From Dysgonomonadaceae bacterium zrk40 (GTDB taxonomy: Bacteria > Bacteroidota > Bacteroidia > Bacteroidales > Dysgonomonadaceae): a DNA stretch of 64,000 bases. The translations under genes and the position numbers were made by a program. Where the stretch lies: positions 1,178,001 through 1,242,000 of the forward strand of contig CP070276.1 of the NCBI GenBank assembly GCA_016916535.1, given 5' to 3'. Of the stretch, positions 10,801 through 19,066 are shown piece by piece (the stretch's first letter is position 1; every line of letters starts with the position of its first letter). The notes below the pieces were generated by a model, which saw nothing but the letters and a program-made list of their open reading frames with translations, was not told the DNA's origin and ran no database searches.

Positions 10801-11070
10801 AGCGAACGAAGCACAAGTACATATATGAACGACATCTGGATCAAGAATGGGAATTTCCTTTCGCTTCGCAATGTGGAAGTGGGCTACTCTCTCCCATTAC
10901 GGCTCATCTCAAAGGTAAACCTGACGAAATGCCGCATCTACTTTAGCGGGTACAACCTGACAACATGGAGTCAATTGCCTGATGGTACTGATCCCGAAAA
11001 ACCGATGAGTTACGTGTGGTGGTACCCTAAAACAAGTTCATTCACTTTTGGCATCAATGCTAGTTTCTAA
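7864..11070 (+). CDS. SusC/RagA-type TonB-dependent outer-membrane transporter (second copy)
   Basis: 1068 residues with signal peptide (to about LHAQ), a carboxypeptidase-regulatory-like domain (KGRVVDTMGEPISGAVINV), a plug (SAMYIRGLR, LVIVDNVERD, ILKDAASTAIYGMRGANGAIMVTTKRG) and a C-terminal barrel ending in NASF. The usual LEEVVVVGYG TonB-box-like segment is absent and replaced by a diverged segment (DHSFTMPVPFARKENRF), which differs from the first SusC of this operon. Together with the following SusD it makes a second uptake complex, so this locus carries two, as the arabinan locus of B. thetaiotaomicron does. The two may prefer different chain lengths or branching; that is inference. Confidence 0.95.
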   Translation: MNTRLINKTAGIGRVLFMGIFLLMAVTTLHAQEGKTLKGRVVDTMGEPISGAVINVSESSRIALSDVDGFFSLKDVYESDELYLTAVGFVETSVPVEFTDNLTVVMQTEVNDHSFTMPVPFARKENRFITEATSVVTGEELKKHPITVLQNAFTSTVTGVSTYEWASEPGWTESAMYIRGLRTMNRNARAPLVIVDNVERDLSFLDAYPIENITILKDAASTAIYGMRGANGAIMVTTKRGQAGKTKIDFTQEFGYQTLSDKMEVQNSYNMALTRNQVRYLSGNDPMYTSEQIEMYRKVSNGEQLEGIDQYRYFNTNWFEELYRERAPMNRTNLTVSGGNKNTRYFVAFTYLRHEGIWNDKWTEYNPGFSTQHTLNRYNLRSNIDIDVNKYLNVSLDLGGRIDHISQPLTGVFSIVTFGAVEANPMEPVYTPGGQIYASSTAQNAGRLLAASGINQNRRRNIYSTVNLTGDLGDIVSGLKANATVSFDSYETFMAQQTNNVNSYNYNYTSKDVVDPSEYTLTQYSVYRALTNPSTTPREYYYNVNTRFGLSYDRRFDKHAVNAQAFVRTYQNLTHGSQSSYRFLSYNAQANYIYDNKYIFSGNISRMGHDNYAPGQQFGTFPGASIGWVASEEGWLKHQNINLLKLRASYGRSGQSNTGVRRYPYQGTFDSGTGYNFGTSQSFISGITESAAGNYNSKWEISDMANIGLDFDFFNRKLYGSFDAFKEWRSNILVTRATVPILLGVTAPQDSYGKAESRGYELMLGHQNKVNDFNYNVEFMLSMNENKITEMDELDPNVEWQRKTDRPIFDYTHVAELYEGAFTNSIGGWNMYHFVEWASDADKIATSHQDAIDNPDKYPYHTASGTGQLLGTAVFKDLDGDRKIDANDMIPSGYTIIPQLIPSVNLGFSWKGFDARMILTGYLNRSVFLSPSISFSGWSNMGTHEVTKAWGYYTDDPADPRNVNATYPRPTWGGYSPIDSERSTSTYMNDIWIKNGNFLSLRNVEVGYSLPLRLISKVNLTKCRIYFSGYNLTTWSQLPDGTDPEKPMSYVWWYPKTSSFTFGINASF

Positions 11071-11088
11071 TCTTAAACATACAAAAAG

Positions 11089-12894
11089 ATGAACAAGATT
11101 ATATTATATTTTTCAACAGCCCTGCTAATCATTGGCATTGCTTCCTGCTCCGATTTCCTGGATAAGGAGTTTGACCTCTCCATGTCGGAAGAACAGGTTT
11201 TCAGCAACAAAGAAAATACACGTGGATTCCTGGCCAATATATATGCAAGTCTGCCGGATGGATTCTCAGGTTTCGGCAATACCCAGTTCCTGGGTGCATC
11301 ACGCGACTGCATGACAGACAATGCTGTCTCATTTTGGGACGTACACTACTACAATAGTGTTTTGACCGATGGATATTCGGCACTTGATCACCCCTTTATG
11401 AATTTCTGGAATACGAATACCTATGCCATCCGTAAGACAAATCAATTCATGAAGAACGCCCGTGAATCTGTAATCGGAAATACCGAGAAAGTGGGAGATG
11501 AGAATCATCTCTATGATCGCTACATGGCGGAAGCCAGACTAATGCGTGCCATGTTTCATTTTGAACTTGTAGCATGGTTTGGTGCCAGCCCAATCATTGG
11601 GGAAGATGAAGAAGGAATACCCATCGTGTTCGATTTGAGCGATCCCGAAAAGATGAATATGGCACGAACACCGCCTGCTGAGGCATTAAAGTGGATTGCC
11701 GATCAATGTGACATGGTAAAAGATGTTTTACCATTCCGTTATAGCAATGAAACCGAGAACTGGGGACGGGTGAGTGGTGCCGTCGCTTATGCGCTGAAAT
11801 CAAGAGCATTGCTCTATCGTGCCTCTAAGCTTAACAACCCTTCCAATGAGGCAACTTACTGGCAAGAAGCGGCTCAGGCAGCACGTAATTTCATCGCAAA
11901 GAATCAGACACAAGCCAATCCCTACAGACTTTATCAAGATGCAAACAACAATACGAATAATAACTATTACGAATGTTTCGTTACAAGCCCGGTATACAAC
12001 AACGAATTCATACTTTGCCGGTCAATATGGAATACAACCGTGATAGAAACCGAAATGGCACCTTCTGGATTTAGTGGTACCATTACTGCTGTGGGACGTA
12101 CAAGCCCCACACAGAACCTGATCGATTGTTATGAAATGAAAAACGGTCTGCCCATTCATGATCCGGCATCGGGTTACGATGATCAGAAACCGTATGAGAA
12201 TCGTGATCCTCGACTTGAACAAACCATTTTACACCATGGATCACTCTGGGGTGACAAGCAGGAAGAAGAAGAACGCCCGGTTGACGTATCTGCACCGGAT
12301 GGAAAAGATTACCAGTCACTCCATGGAGGGACCCTGACAGGTTACTATTCCAAGAAGTTCGTGCACAACATCTCATTTACCAACCCCAGCACCCCTGCAC
12401 ACGCCTGGCCCATACTCCGCTATGCAGAGATTCTGCTCAATGCTGCTGAAGCGATCAACGAGGCGCAAGGACCTGAACAAGCATACCAGTATGTGAATCA
12501 GGTACGTGCGCGTGTCGGCATGCCTGCTTACTCGGGGATGACCAAGGAACAGTTTCGCGACCGTATACGGAACGAACGACGCATTGAACTCAGTTTTGAG
12601 GACCATCGTTTCTTTGATGCACGTCGTTGGATGCTCTATGAAGGACAGACTCCCGGCAGTGAAACCAGCAAGCCTTACAGTCAACAATATTACAACCTCT
12701 ATGGCGTGACAGTGACTGATGCCGAAAACCCCTCCTATACCTATGGTCCGGCGGAGAAACGCTCCAGGTTGGTCTTCAACAGCCCGAAGAATTACTACTT
12801 ACCCATTCCTGATTCCGAAACCAAACGAGCACCCAACCTGGGACAGAATCCCGGATGGGAACTTTCAGAACAGGAAACAGAGAATAACGAATGA
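11089..12894 (+). CDS. SusD/RagB-type surface lipoprotein (second copy)
   Basis: Lipobox GIASC near residue 20, then SusD features: RLMRAMFHFELVAWFGASPII, RYAEILLNAAEAINEAQ, IRNERRIELSFEDHRFFDARRW and YYLPIP. It follows the second susC by 18 bases and is its partner. Its C-terminus is extended with a Glu-rich tail (EQETENNE). A stable hairpin begins 11 bases after the stop codon, before the GH43 gene. Confidence 0.95.
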   Translation: MNKIILYFSTALLIIGIASCSDFLDKEFDLSMSEEQVFSNKENTRGFLANIYASLPDGFSGFGNTQFLGASRDCMTDNAVSFWDVHYYNSVLTDGYSALDHPFMNFWNTNTYAIRKTNQFMKNARESVIGNTEKVGDENHLYDRYMAEARLMRAMFHFELVAWFGASPIIGEDEEGIPIVFDLSDPEKMNMARTPPAEALKWIADQCDMVKDVLPFRYSNETENWGRVSGAVAYALKSRALLYRASKLNNPSNEATYWQEAAQAARNFIAKNQTQANPYRLYQDANNNTNNNYYECFVTSPVYNNEFILCRSIWNTTVIETEMAPSGFSGTITAVGRTSPTQNLIDCYEMKNGLPIHDPASGYDDQKPYENRDPRLEQTILHHGSLWGDKQEEEERPVDVSAPDGKDYQSLHGGTLTGYYSKKFVHNISFTNPSTPAHAWPILRYAEILLNAAEAINEAQGPEQAYQYVNQVRARVGMPAYSGMTKEQFRDRIRNERRIELSFEDHRFFDARRWMLYEGQTPGSETSKPYSQQYYNLYGVTVTDAENPSYTYGPAEKRSRLVFNSPKNYYLPIPDSETKRAPNLGQNPGWELSEQETENNE

Positions 12895-12905
12895 CTAAAT
12901 CAGTT

Positions 12906-12933
12906 GAGACTGTCTCCATCAGGAGGCAGTCTC
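12906..12933 (+). promoter_or_regulatory. Intercistronic hairpin between susD and GH43
   Basis: Arms 12906-12917 and 12922-12933 pair over 12 bases (one G-U pair) around the loop ATCA. There is no strong U-tract, so it may be an RNA-processing or stability element, or a weak terminator that lowers GH43 expression relative to susCD. Confidence 0.6.
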
Positions 12934-12950
12934 GTATTAATATTATCCAG

Positions 12951-14570
12951 ATGCAACTTGCCATCAGATTTTGTCTTTTTTTTATATGCTGTTTGTTCTT
13001 CTGGTCATGTGGGGATAAGGATGTACCTCCCCTACCTCCTGACGAAACAGATGGTCAGCTTAACGATTTTGTGCCTCCCTCTTATAACGACAATTACACA
13101 AATGTTGCGAACTGGTCGCAACGATCCTTGTGGAATCTGGCCAATGTACACGACCCGACGGTGATGCTTGCCGACGACGGATATTATTACATGTACCAGA
13201 CCGATGCCTCCTATGGTAATGCACACGATGGTCACGGACATTTTCACGCACGACGCTCAAAGAATTTAGTTGACTGGGAGTATCTGGGCGGTACAATGGA
13301 AGCTGCACCAAACTGGGTGAAGAACAAGCTAAACGAGTATCGCACAATACAGGGGCTTCCTCCGATAGAGAATCCCTCATATGGCTTTTGGGCACCCGTA
13401 GCCCGTAATCTGGGAAACGGTACCTACCGTATGTATTACTCAATTATCATAGATAATTACATCAGAACTGGCAATCAGAATACCATTGCCAACTTTGACA
13501 ATTCATGGACGGAACGCGCCTTTTTAGGGATGGCTGAAACGAGCGATCCTGCCAGCAATATATGGGAAGATAAAGGATTTGTCATTTGCTCATCATCAGA
13601 TAAGGATATGAACGACTGGTATCGTACATCCACCGGCGACTGGAACGGCTACTTCCTTTACAACGCAATAGACCCTACCTATACCATCACAAAAGAGGGA
13701 GAACATTGGTTGACCTATGGTTCCTGGCACAGTGGCATTGTGACCCTGCAGGTGGACCCCGGGAACGGGAAACCGGTGGCTACGCTGGGTGATCCCTGGA
13801 ATATTCAGATTGATTCTCCTTACGGAAAACGAATAGCCAAAAGGGGGTCAAGCCGCTGGCAAGGCTCTGAAGCACCTGAAATAATCTATAATCCCGAAAC
13901 GGATTACTATTATCTTTTCCTTGCCTACGATGAATTATCGGTTGCCTATAATACACGTGTGGCACGATCGCGAAATATCGACGGCCCTTATGTGGGCATT
14001 GATGGGCTACCGGCGCTGACGGCAAACGAACTCCTTCCGGTGGTAACACACCCTTACAAGTTCATGAACGACCATGGGTGGGTGGGGCTTTCCCACTGCG
14101 CAGTTTTCAACGACGGCAAAGACAACTGGTACTACGCTTCACAGGGTCGCCTGCCCCATAATGTTCCGGGCATCAATGCCAGCAATGCTGTCATGATGGG
14201 ACATGTTCGCGCCATCACTTGGACAGCCGATGGTTGGCCTATGGTCATGCCCGAACGATATGGTGCTGTTCCGGATGTACCAATCAAAGAGAGTGAATTG
14301 ATGGGAGATTGGGAACATATTGATCTTGGTTATAGCTATGCGAATCAAAAAGAACCGGTTACGATGACCCTGGGCTCCGATCATAAAATTACCGCTGGAA
14401 CCTGGAAAGGTAGTTCCTGGAACTATGAAGCAACCAGTGGCATATTAACCGCCAACGGGGTAAAGCTTTATCTCAGTCGCGAAGTTGATTGGGAAGCAAA
14501 CCCGCGAAAACATACCATTGTTTACGCAGGTTACACAACTGCAAAAACTTACTGGGGCAAAAAAAAATAA
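12951..14570 (+). CDS. GH43 endo-1,5-alpha-L-arabinanase-like lipoprotein
   Basis: I chose the ATG at 12951 because it begins directly with a lipoprotein signal (lipobox FFWSC); an in-frame ATG at 12891 overlaps the susD stop and would put 20 unlikely residues and a hairpin ahead of the signal. The catalytic propeller has the three GH43 acids: NVHDPT (about residue 66), NAIDPT (about 240) and SEAPEI (about 306). A C-terminal beta-barrel of about 90 residues (from GDWEHIDL to KTYWGKK) matches the small C-terminal domain of bacterial endo-arabinanases. Surface anchoring next to SusCD suggests it cuts the arabinan backbone outside the cell. It closes the first operon. Confidence 0.88.
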   Translation: MQLAIRFCLFFICCLFFWSCGDKDVPPLPPDETDGQLNDFVPPSYNDNYTNVANWSQRSLWNLANVHDPTVMLADDGYYYMYQTDASYGNAHDGHGHFHARRSKNLVDWEYLGGTMEAAPNWVKNKLNEYRTIQGLPPIENPSYGFWAPVARNLGNGTYRMYYSIIIDNYIRTGNQNTIANFDNSWTERAFLGMAETSDPASNIWEDKGFVICSSSDKDMNDWYRTSTGDWNGYFLYNAIDPTYTITKEGEHWLTYGSWHSGIVTLQVDPGNGKPVATLGDPWNIQIDSPYGKRIAKRGSSRWQGSEAPEIIYNPETDYYYLFLAYDELSVAYNTRVARSRNIDGPYVGIDGLPALTANELLPVVTHPYKFMNDHGWVGLSHCAVFNDGKDNWYYASQGRLPHNVPGINASNAVMMGHVRAITWTADGWPMVMPERYGAVPDVPIKESELMGDWEHIDLGYSYANQKEPVTMTLGSDHKITAGTWKGSSWNYEATSGILTANGVKLYLSREVDWEANPRKHTIVYAGYTTAKTYWGKKK

Positions 14571-14651
14571 AATAGCGCTCAACAAAACAACGGAATAATT
14601 GTAAACCTTGTCAGTTTTATGTTTCACCACCTTTAGGCATCAAAATCCACT

Positions 14652-17600
14652 TTACTTTTCAAGCAGATTACTGGGAGTGATGTTGAATTGTCTTGAAAAA
14701 CAGCGGGTGAAATATTTAGGATCATTAAATCCTACATCGTATGCGATATCAGCAATGTTTTTATTCTTTGTTTTTTTATTCTGCAAAATGATGTTATAAG
14801 CCAGATTCAGCCGGTATATCCGAATAAATTCACCTGCAGATTTCCCGCTTAATGCTTTTAGTTTTTTGTTTAAAAGTGATTTACTCACTCCCATTGCCTC
14901 AGCAAAATCGGTCACCTCAAAACTGGAATTTTGATAATTGTCATTCATCACCCCCAGTACCTGGTCCATGAATTTTTTATCATTTGACTCTTCACTGATC
15001 TCCAACGTTTCAACCGACATCTCATCCATAAACTTCTGCTGGTATCTATCTCGTGTTTCCAGAATATTACGGATACGAGTGAGTAACATATCTTCGTCAA
15101 ATGGTTTTACGATATAGGAGTCAACACCCATTCTATAACTGTCGGTACGTGCTTTTTCTGATGTTTTTGCAGTAAGCATTAGAAAAGGTATATGTGATAA
15201 AGTGAAATTTTCTTTCACTTTTTTAGAAAGCTCAAGACCATCCATCTTCGGCATCATCAAATCACTGATAATAAAATCCACATTATAATGCTCCAGTATC
15301 TCGTATGCTTCCACCCCATTGCTGGCCTCAAGTGTATTGTAGTATGGTGATAAAATGGAACAAACATAGCGACACATGTCTCTGTTGTCTTCCACAACGA
15401 GGATTGAAAGCCTCTCTCTTTGCCATTCCCTCAGGTTTTGCACATTATTATCACCCTCATCATTACCGTTCTCTGCTACAACATCTGGCACTTGCGACAG
15501 CGGATTGGAAGAGTGCAAAGGCAAGATGATCCGAAATGTTGTACCGGCTTGACGGTTGTTTTTGACCCAGATATTGCCTCCAAGCGCTTCAACCAACTGT
15601 TTGGTTAGATAGAGACCGATCCCGGTACCACTTTGTCCGTGTACGGGATAGATCAGATGGTTCTTCGATTGATAAAAACGCCGAAAAACTTTCTCCTTCT
15701 CTTCTTCCGGGATACCAATCCCACTATCTTTCACTGAAAGGTAAAGCTTTTCCTTGTTTGAAGTATTCTCCTTGAATGATTTCACATAAACTGTAATCTC
15801 CCCTCCGTTGGGGGTATACTTGATGGCATTTGAAATCAGGTTGGTCATGATCTTTCGGATTCCATCAGCATCGAAATAAAAATCCTGGCGAATAAAATCA
15901 ATTCTCCTTGCCAAATGAATAGCCCTGTCTGATGTCTGAAAATCGAATGGTGAAATCACAGACTCAATGAATTCGATAAAATCTCCTTTTGTGTAGCTCA
16001 CCTCTAACTTGTTCGATTCAATTTTTCTGAAATCCATCAACTGATTGATTAGAGTCAGTAAGTATTTGGAATTCCTTTCAGCAAACTTCAGCTGCTCTAC
16101 TACATAGGGATTGGTACTTAATTTCAATGCTCTTTCTACCGGACCAACAATCAAGGTGATGGGGGTACGGAATTCGTGTGATATATTGGTGAAAAAATCA
16201 ATTCTCTCAGTATTCATCTTTCGCATTTTACGAGACATCTCAATCAATTGCTCTTTCTGATGTGTAATTTTCTCATTTTGAGTGCTTAAAAGCTGATTCC
16301 GATTCGAGAGCTCATTTTTTTGTATCGTCAATACTCCTTTCTGTTTTTCAATCTCCGCTGTGCGATCATCCACTATTTGCTTTAGCATTTTCTGCTGATG
16401 TTCGTATGACCGGATACGCCAAAAATGAAGCATGATGATCGAAAGAATCGTAAGGAAGAGGATCAGAGAGATAAACCATGTTGTTTTGTAGAAAAAGGGT
16501 TTAATGCGAATATTGATTTGTGTTACCTCTCCGGCATCCAACTGTCCATTGCGTGCAAATTTAACCTGAAATTGATAATTGCCTGCAGGCAGGTTCATAT
16601 AGGTTGCGCTATGAGCGTTCTTCTCGAGTTTAATCCAGTCACCATCATAACCAACCAAACGATAGGCATATACATAATTGCTAATCGTACGATAATTTAG
16701 AGCCGAGAAATCGATGGAGAAAGATCTCGTCTTCTCATGCAGGATAATCTCCTCTGAAACAGATATATCTTCCCTGATGATTTTTCCTGGATGCACTCTT
16801 TCATTGTTTACATAGAAATCTGTCAACGTAACACCATACCCTGGACTATCCGATGCAATCATATCCGGGTTAACAGCAACCAATCCTTTTAAGGTCCCAA
16901 AATAGAGCAATCCACTCTTCGATTTAGAGTATGCGTTCCAATAAAACTGGTTGGAGACAAGGCCATCCTCTTCATAATAGTTTATAAAACTGATGGTTCT
17001 TTTGTTGAAGCATGACAATCCGTTGATCGTGCTTATCCAGAGATTGCCGTGGTCATCCTCCAGCAATCCCTTTACATTGTTATTGGCTAAACCGTCGGAG
17101 GTTGTATACGAGTGAAAAGAGTATGTACCATCATCTTGTATCGTGCATTTATAAATGCCGAAGCCATCACTTCCCAGCCATAAAACACCATCAGAATCAA
17201 TACAGAAGCTTGTGATCCTTTCAATCAACTTCGATTGGGGTTTGTCGAGTTTGTATTTCAAGTGAGTATAGCTGAAATAACCATCCACTTGACGGTCCAG
17301 ATCAATGACATATACCCCTTCCGTACACCCCAGCCACAATTGATTATTGTCATCGATCACCGATCCTATAATACCGTTGATGTGATCTGAAAGGTTATCC
17401 CGAAATGGCTTTTGCAGAATATCTTTATCTATATCATAGAAAAAGAGACCCTGGTTCGTCCCGATCCACATAGCATTGTTTTGTTGGTCATAGGAGAGTG
17501 CACCGACGAAATCGACCAGAAATTGGGGATAGAGTGCGCTGTTGATGTACTTCACCGGTAACATCCCGGGATGTTTCATATCGAGCAGGGTAACGCCAAA

Positions 17601-18899
17601 TCCCCATGTTCCAGTCCATAACCGTTGCGCTTCATCAATGCTTAAAGCACTCACGGAATTATGACTCAACCTGGCTGGTGACGAAGTTGTGTAATGGGTA
17701 AATACCTCCTCTCCTTTCTTCTTTAGATTCAAACCACCTTCAACTGTTCCGATCCAAAGATTTTCATCTTCATCCTCCAGAATCGCATTAACCGGATTAC
17801 GTGAAAGCGAACCCTCTATATTGTTATCATGTGTATAGTGTCTGATATAGGCGTTTCTTGGTGACAACTTATTAATCCCTCCTGTTTCTGTCCCCAGCCA
17901 AAGTATCCCCCTGTCACAATAAATCGCATTAATGAAATTGCTGTTCAATCCATTTGCATCTGAAGCATGTTCTGCATCTATCTGGTCGAAGTCATCGGAA
18001 GAAGCATTGTAGATGTTAATACCTCTCAACGTGCCAGCAATCAGTTGTCTGGCATCAGTCAATATCAGTTCTGATACGTAATCATGTGACAATGAGTGGG
18101 GATTATCCGACTGGCTCCTGTAACCCTTCAACACATCCTCGTTTCGATAGTACCTGTATAACCCACGATCGGTACCAATCCATACATCGTTCTCCTTGAG
18201 TAGAAACTTCATTATCATGGTTTTGGTCTCAAACTTTAACTTTTCTGACACAAGAACCGCTTTTAACCTGTTCTCTTCAGAAGGAAACAACTTATAAATT
18301 TCATTGTTAAAACCTGCCCACACATTTCCGTCATTGTCGATATCAGCCAATGCCACAAAAAGTTCACTTTCCAGATTATCCTCATACTTTAGAATATCCT
18401 GAATTGCACCGTCATCACCAAGTTGAATTTTATATATAACACTGGAATAGAGCCATATGTCACCATTTACATCCTTCATAATATTGATTACCGGGTTGTC
18501 AAGACAGGAGATACTGAGAGAATCTACTTCCGAAAACAGATCCACTTTTTGATGTTGACGTAAATCCAGCACATCCAGTCCCCCCTCCGAAGCAATCCAT
18601 AACCTGTTAAAATCATCTTCACACACCTTGTGTACAAAGTTCCCTTTTATGGATACAGGAATCGAGTGCATGTTGTAATGCACAAATTTATACCCGTCGT
18701 AACGAGATAGTCCTCCTCCTGTTGAGATCCAGAGGTAACCGGTTGCATCTTTAAAGATATCATCAATATAATGGTGCATCAATCCATCATCCATCGTGAC
18801 GAACTGTATGTCATACTCCTCTCCGGAAATTTTCTGTGCAGTCAGGTAGAGAGAATGCAAGATTAGAATGGCAATAAAAATAATAAGTTTCCTTTTCAT
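14652..18899 (-). CDS. Hybrid two-component system sensor/regulator (HTCS), arabinan-type
   Basis: A single protein of 1415 residues combines sensor and regulator. In order: signal peptide; periplasmic two-component-regulator propeller repeats (many copies of the LW(I/L)GT and DGLMHHYIDDIF type, to about residue 720); a Y_Y_Y domain (about 735-800); one transmembrane helix (about 808-828); coiled segment; histidine kinase with H-box NISHEFRTPITL (about 900) and ATPase motifs (NLISNAIKYTPNGG, GIGLYLTK); receiver domain with VVEDN and ISDLMMPKMDG (about 1162-1275); and a C-terminal AraC-type DNA-binding domain (about 1310-1415, ending DPKYFTRCFSRQFNITPS). Proteins of this kind sense an oligosaccharide in the periplasm and switch on the neighbouring polysaccharide locus. 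It is divergent from the GH43 gene at 19067; the ligand is inferred to be arabino-oligosaccharide. Confidence 0.95.
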   Translation of the reverse strand: MKRKLIIFIAILILHSLYLTAQKISGEEYDIQFVTMDDGLMHHYIDDIFKDATGYLWISTGGGLSRYDGYKFVHYNMHSIPVSIKGNFVHKVCEDDFNRLWIASEGGLDVLDLRQHQKVDLFSEVDSLSISCLDNPVINIMKDVNGDIWLYSSVIYKIQLGDDGAIQDILKYEDNLESELFVALADIDNDGNVWAGFNNEIYKLFPSEENRLKAVLVSEKLKFETKTMIMKFLLKENDVWIGTDRGLYRYYRNEDVLKGYRSQSDNPHSLSHDYVSELILTDARQLIAGTLRGINIYNASSDDFDQIDAEHASDANGLNSNFINAIYCDRGILWLGTETGGINKLSPRNAYIRHYTHDNNIEGSLSRNPVNAILEDEDENLWIGTVEGGLNLKKKGEEVFTHYTTSSPARLSHNSVSALSIDEAQRLWTGTWGFGVTLLDMKHPGMLPVKYINSALYPQFLVDFVGALSYDQQNNAMWIGTNQGLFFYDIDKDILQKPFRDNLSDHINGIIGSVIDDNNQLWLGCTEGVYVIDLDRQVDGYFSYTHLKYKLDKPQSKLIERITSFCIDSDGVLWLGSDGFGIYKCTIQDDGTYSFHSYTTSDGLANNNVKGLLEDDHGNLWISTINGLSCFNKRTISFINYYEEDGLVSNQFYWNAYSKSKSGLLYFGTLKGLVAVNPDMIASDSPGYGVTLTDFYVNNERVHPGKIIREDISVSEEIILHEKTRSFSIDFSALNYRTISNYVYAYRLVGYDGDWIKLEKNAHSATYMNLPAGNYQFQVKFARNGQLDAGEVTQINIRIKPFFYKTTWFISLILFLTILSIIMLHFWRIRSYEHQQKMLKQIVDDRTAEIEKQKGVLTIQKNELSNRNQLLSTQNEKITHQKEQLIEMSRKMRKMNTERIDFFTNISHEFRTPITLIVGPVERALKLSTNPYVVEQLKFAERNSKYLLTLINQLMDFRKIESNKLEVSYTKGDFIEFIESVISPFDFQTSDRAIHLARRIDFIRQDFYFDADGIRKIMTNLISNAIKYTPNGGEITVYVKSFKENTSNKEKLYLSVKDSGIGIPEEEKEKVFRRFYQSKNHLIYPVHGQSGTGIGLYLTKQLVEALGGNIWVKNNRQAGTTFRIILPLHSSNPLSQVPDVVAENGNDEGDNNVQNLREWQRERLSILVVEDNRDMCRYVCSILSPYYNTLEASNGVEAYEILEHYNVDFIISDLMMPKMDGLELSKKVKENFTLSHIPFLMLTAKTSEKARTDSYRMGVDSYIVKPFDEDMLLTRIRNILETRDRYQQKFMDEMSVETLEISEESNDKKFMDQVLGVMNDNYQNSSFEVTDFAEAMGVSKSLLNKKLKALSGKSAGEFIRIYRLNLAYNIILQNKKTKNKNIADIAYDVGFNDPKYFTRCFSRQFNITPSNLLEK

Positions 18900-18918
18900 G
18901 ATATCCTTTCAATACAGA

Positions 18919-18926
18919 CAAATGTA
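18919..18926 (-). promoter_or_regulatory. -7 box for the HTCS gene
   Basis: On the minus strand TACATTTG lies 20 bases before the HTCS start codon. The -33 region is AT-rich without a clear TTTG. Confidence 0.5.
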
Positions 18927-18984
18927 AAAATAATATTCAACTTAAATAAGTTAAAAAAGAATCGATTTAGGGTATTATTTCATT

Positions 18985-19041
18985 TATCCACCTTCTGTGT
19001 TCATTTCTCTACCCTTTCGTTAAAAAATAATATTTTGTTTG
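18985..19041 (+). promoter_or_regulatory. GH43 promoter with the same paired TCCACC-like half-sites
   Basis: TCCACC at 18987-18992 and TCTACC at 19008-19013 are 21 bases apart, and a -7-like box TTTGTTTG lies at 19034-19041. Aligned without gaps to 1091-1147, both half-sites, a central TCA and the -7 box fall in register. It sits in the divergent space between HTCS and GH43. Confidence 0.6.
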
Positions 19042-19066
19042 TACGTAAATCTCAATATCAAAAAAC

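Noticed and set aside
12891-12950. Upstream ATG for the GH43 lipoprotein
   Set aside because: It would add 20 residues before the lipoprotein signal and translate through a stable hairpin; the ATG at 12951 fits better.
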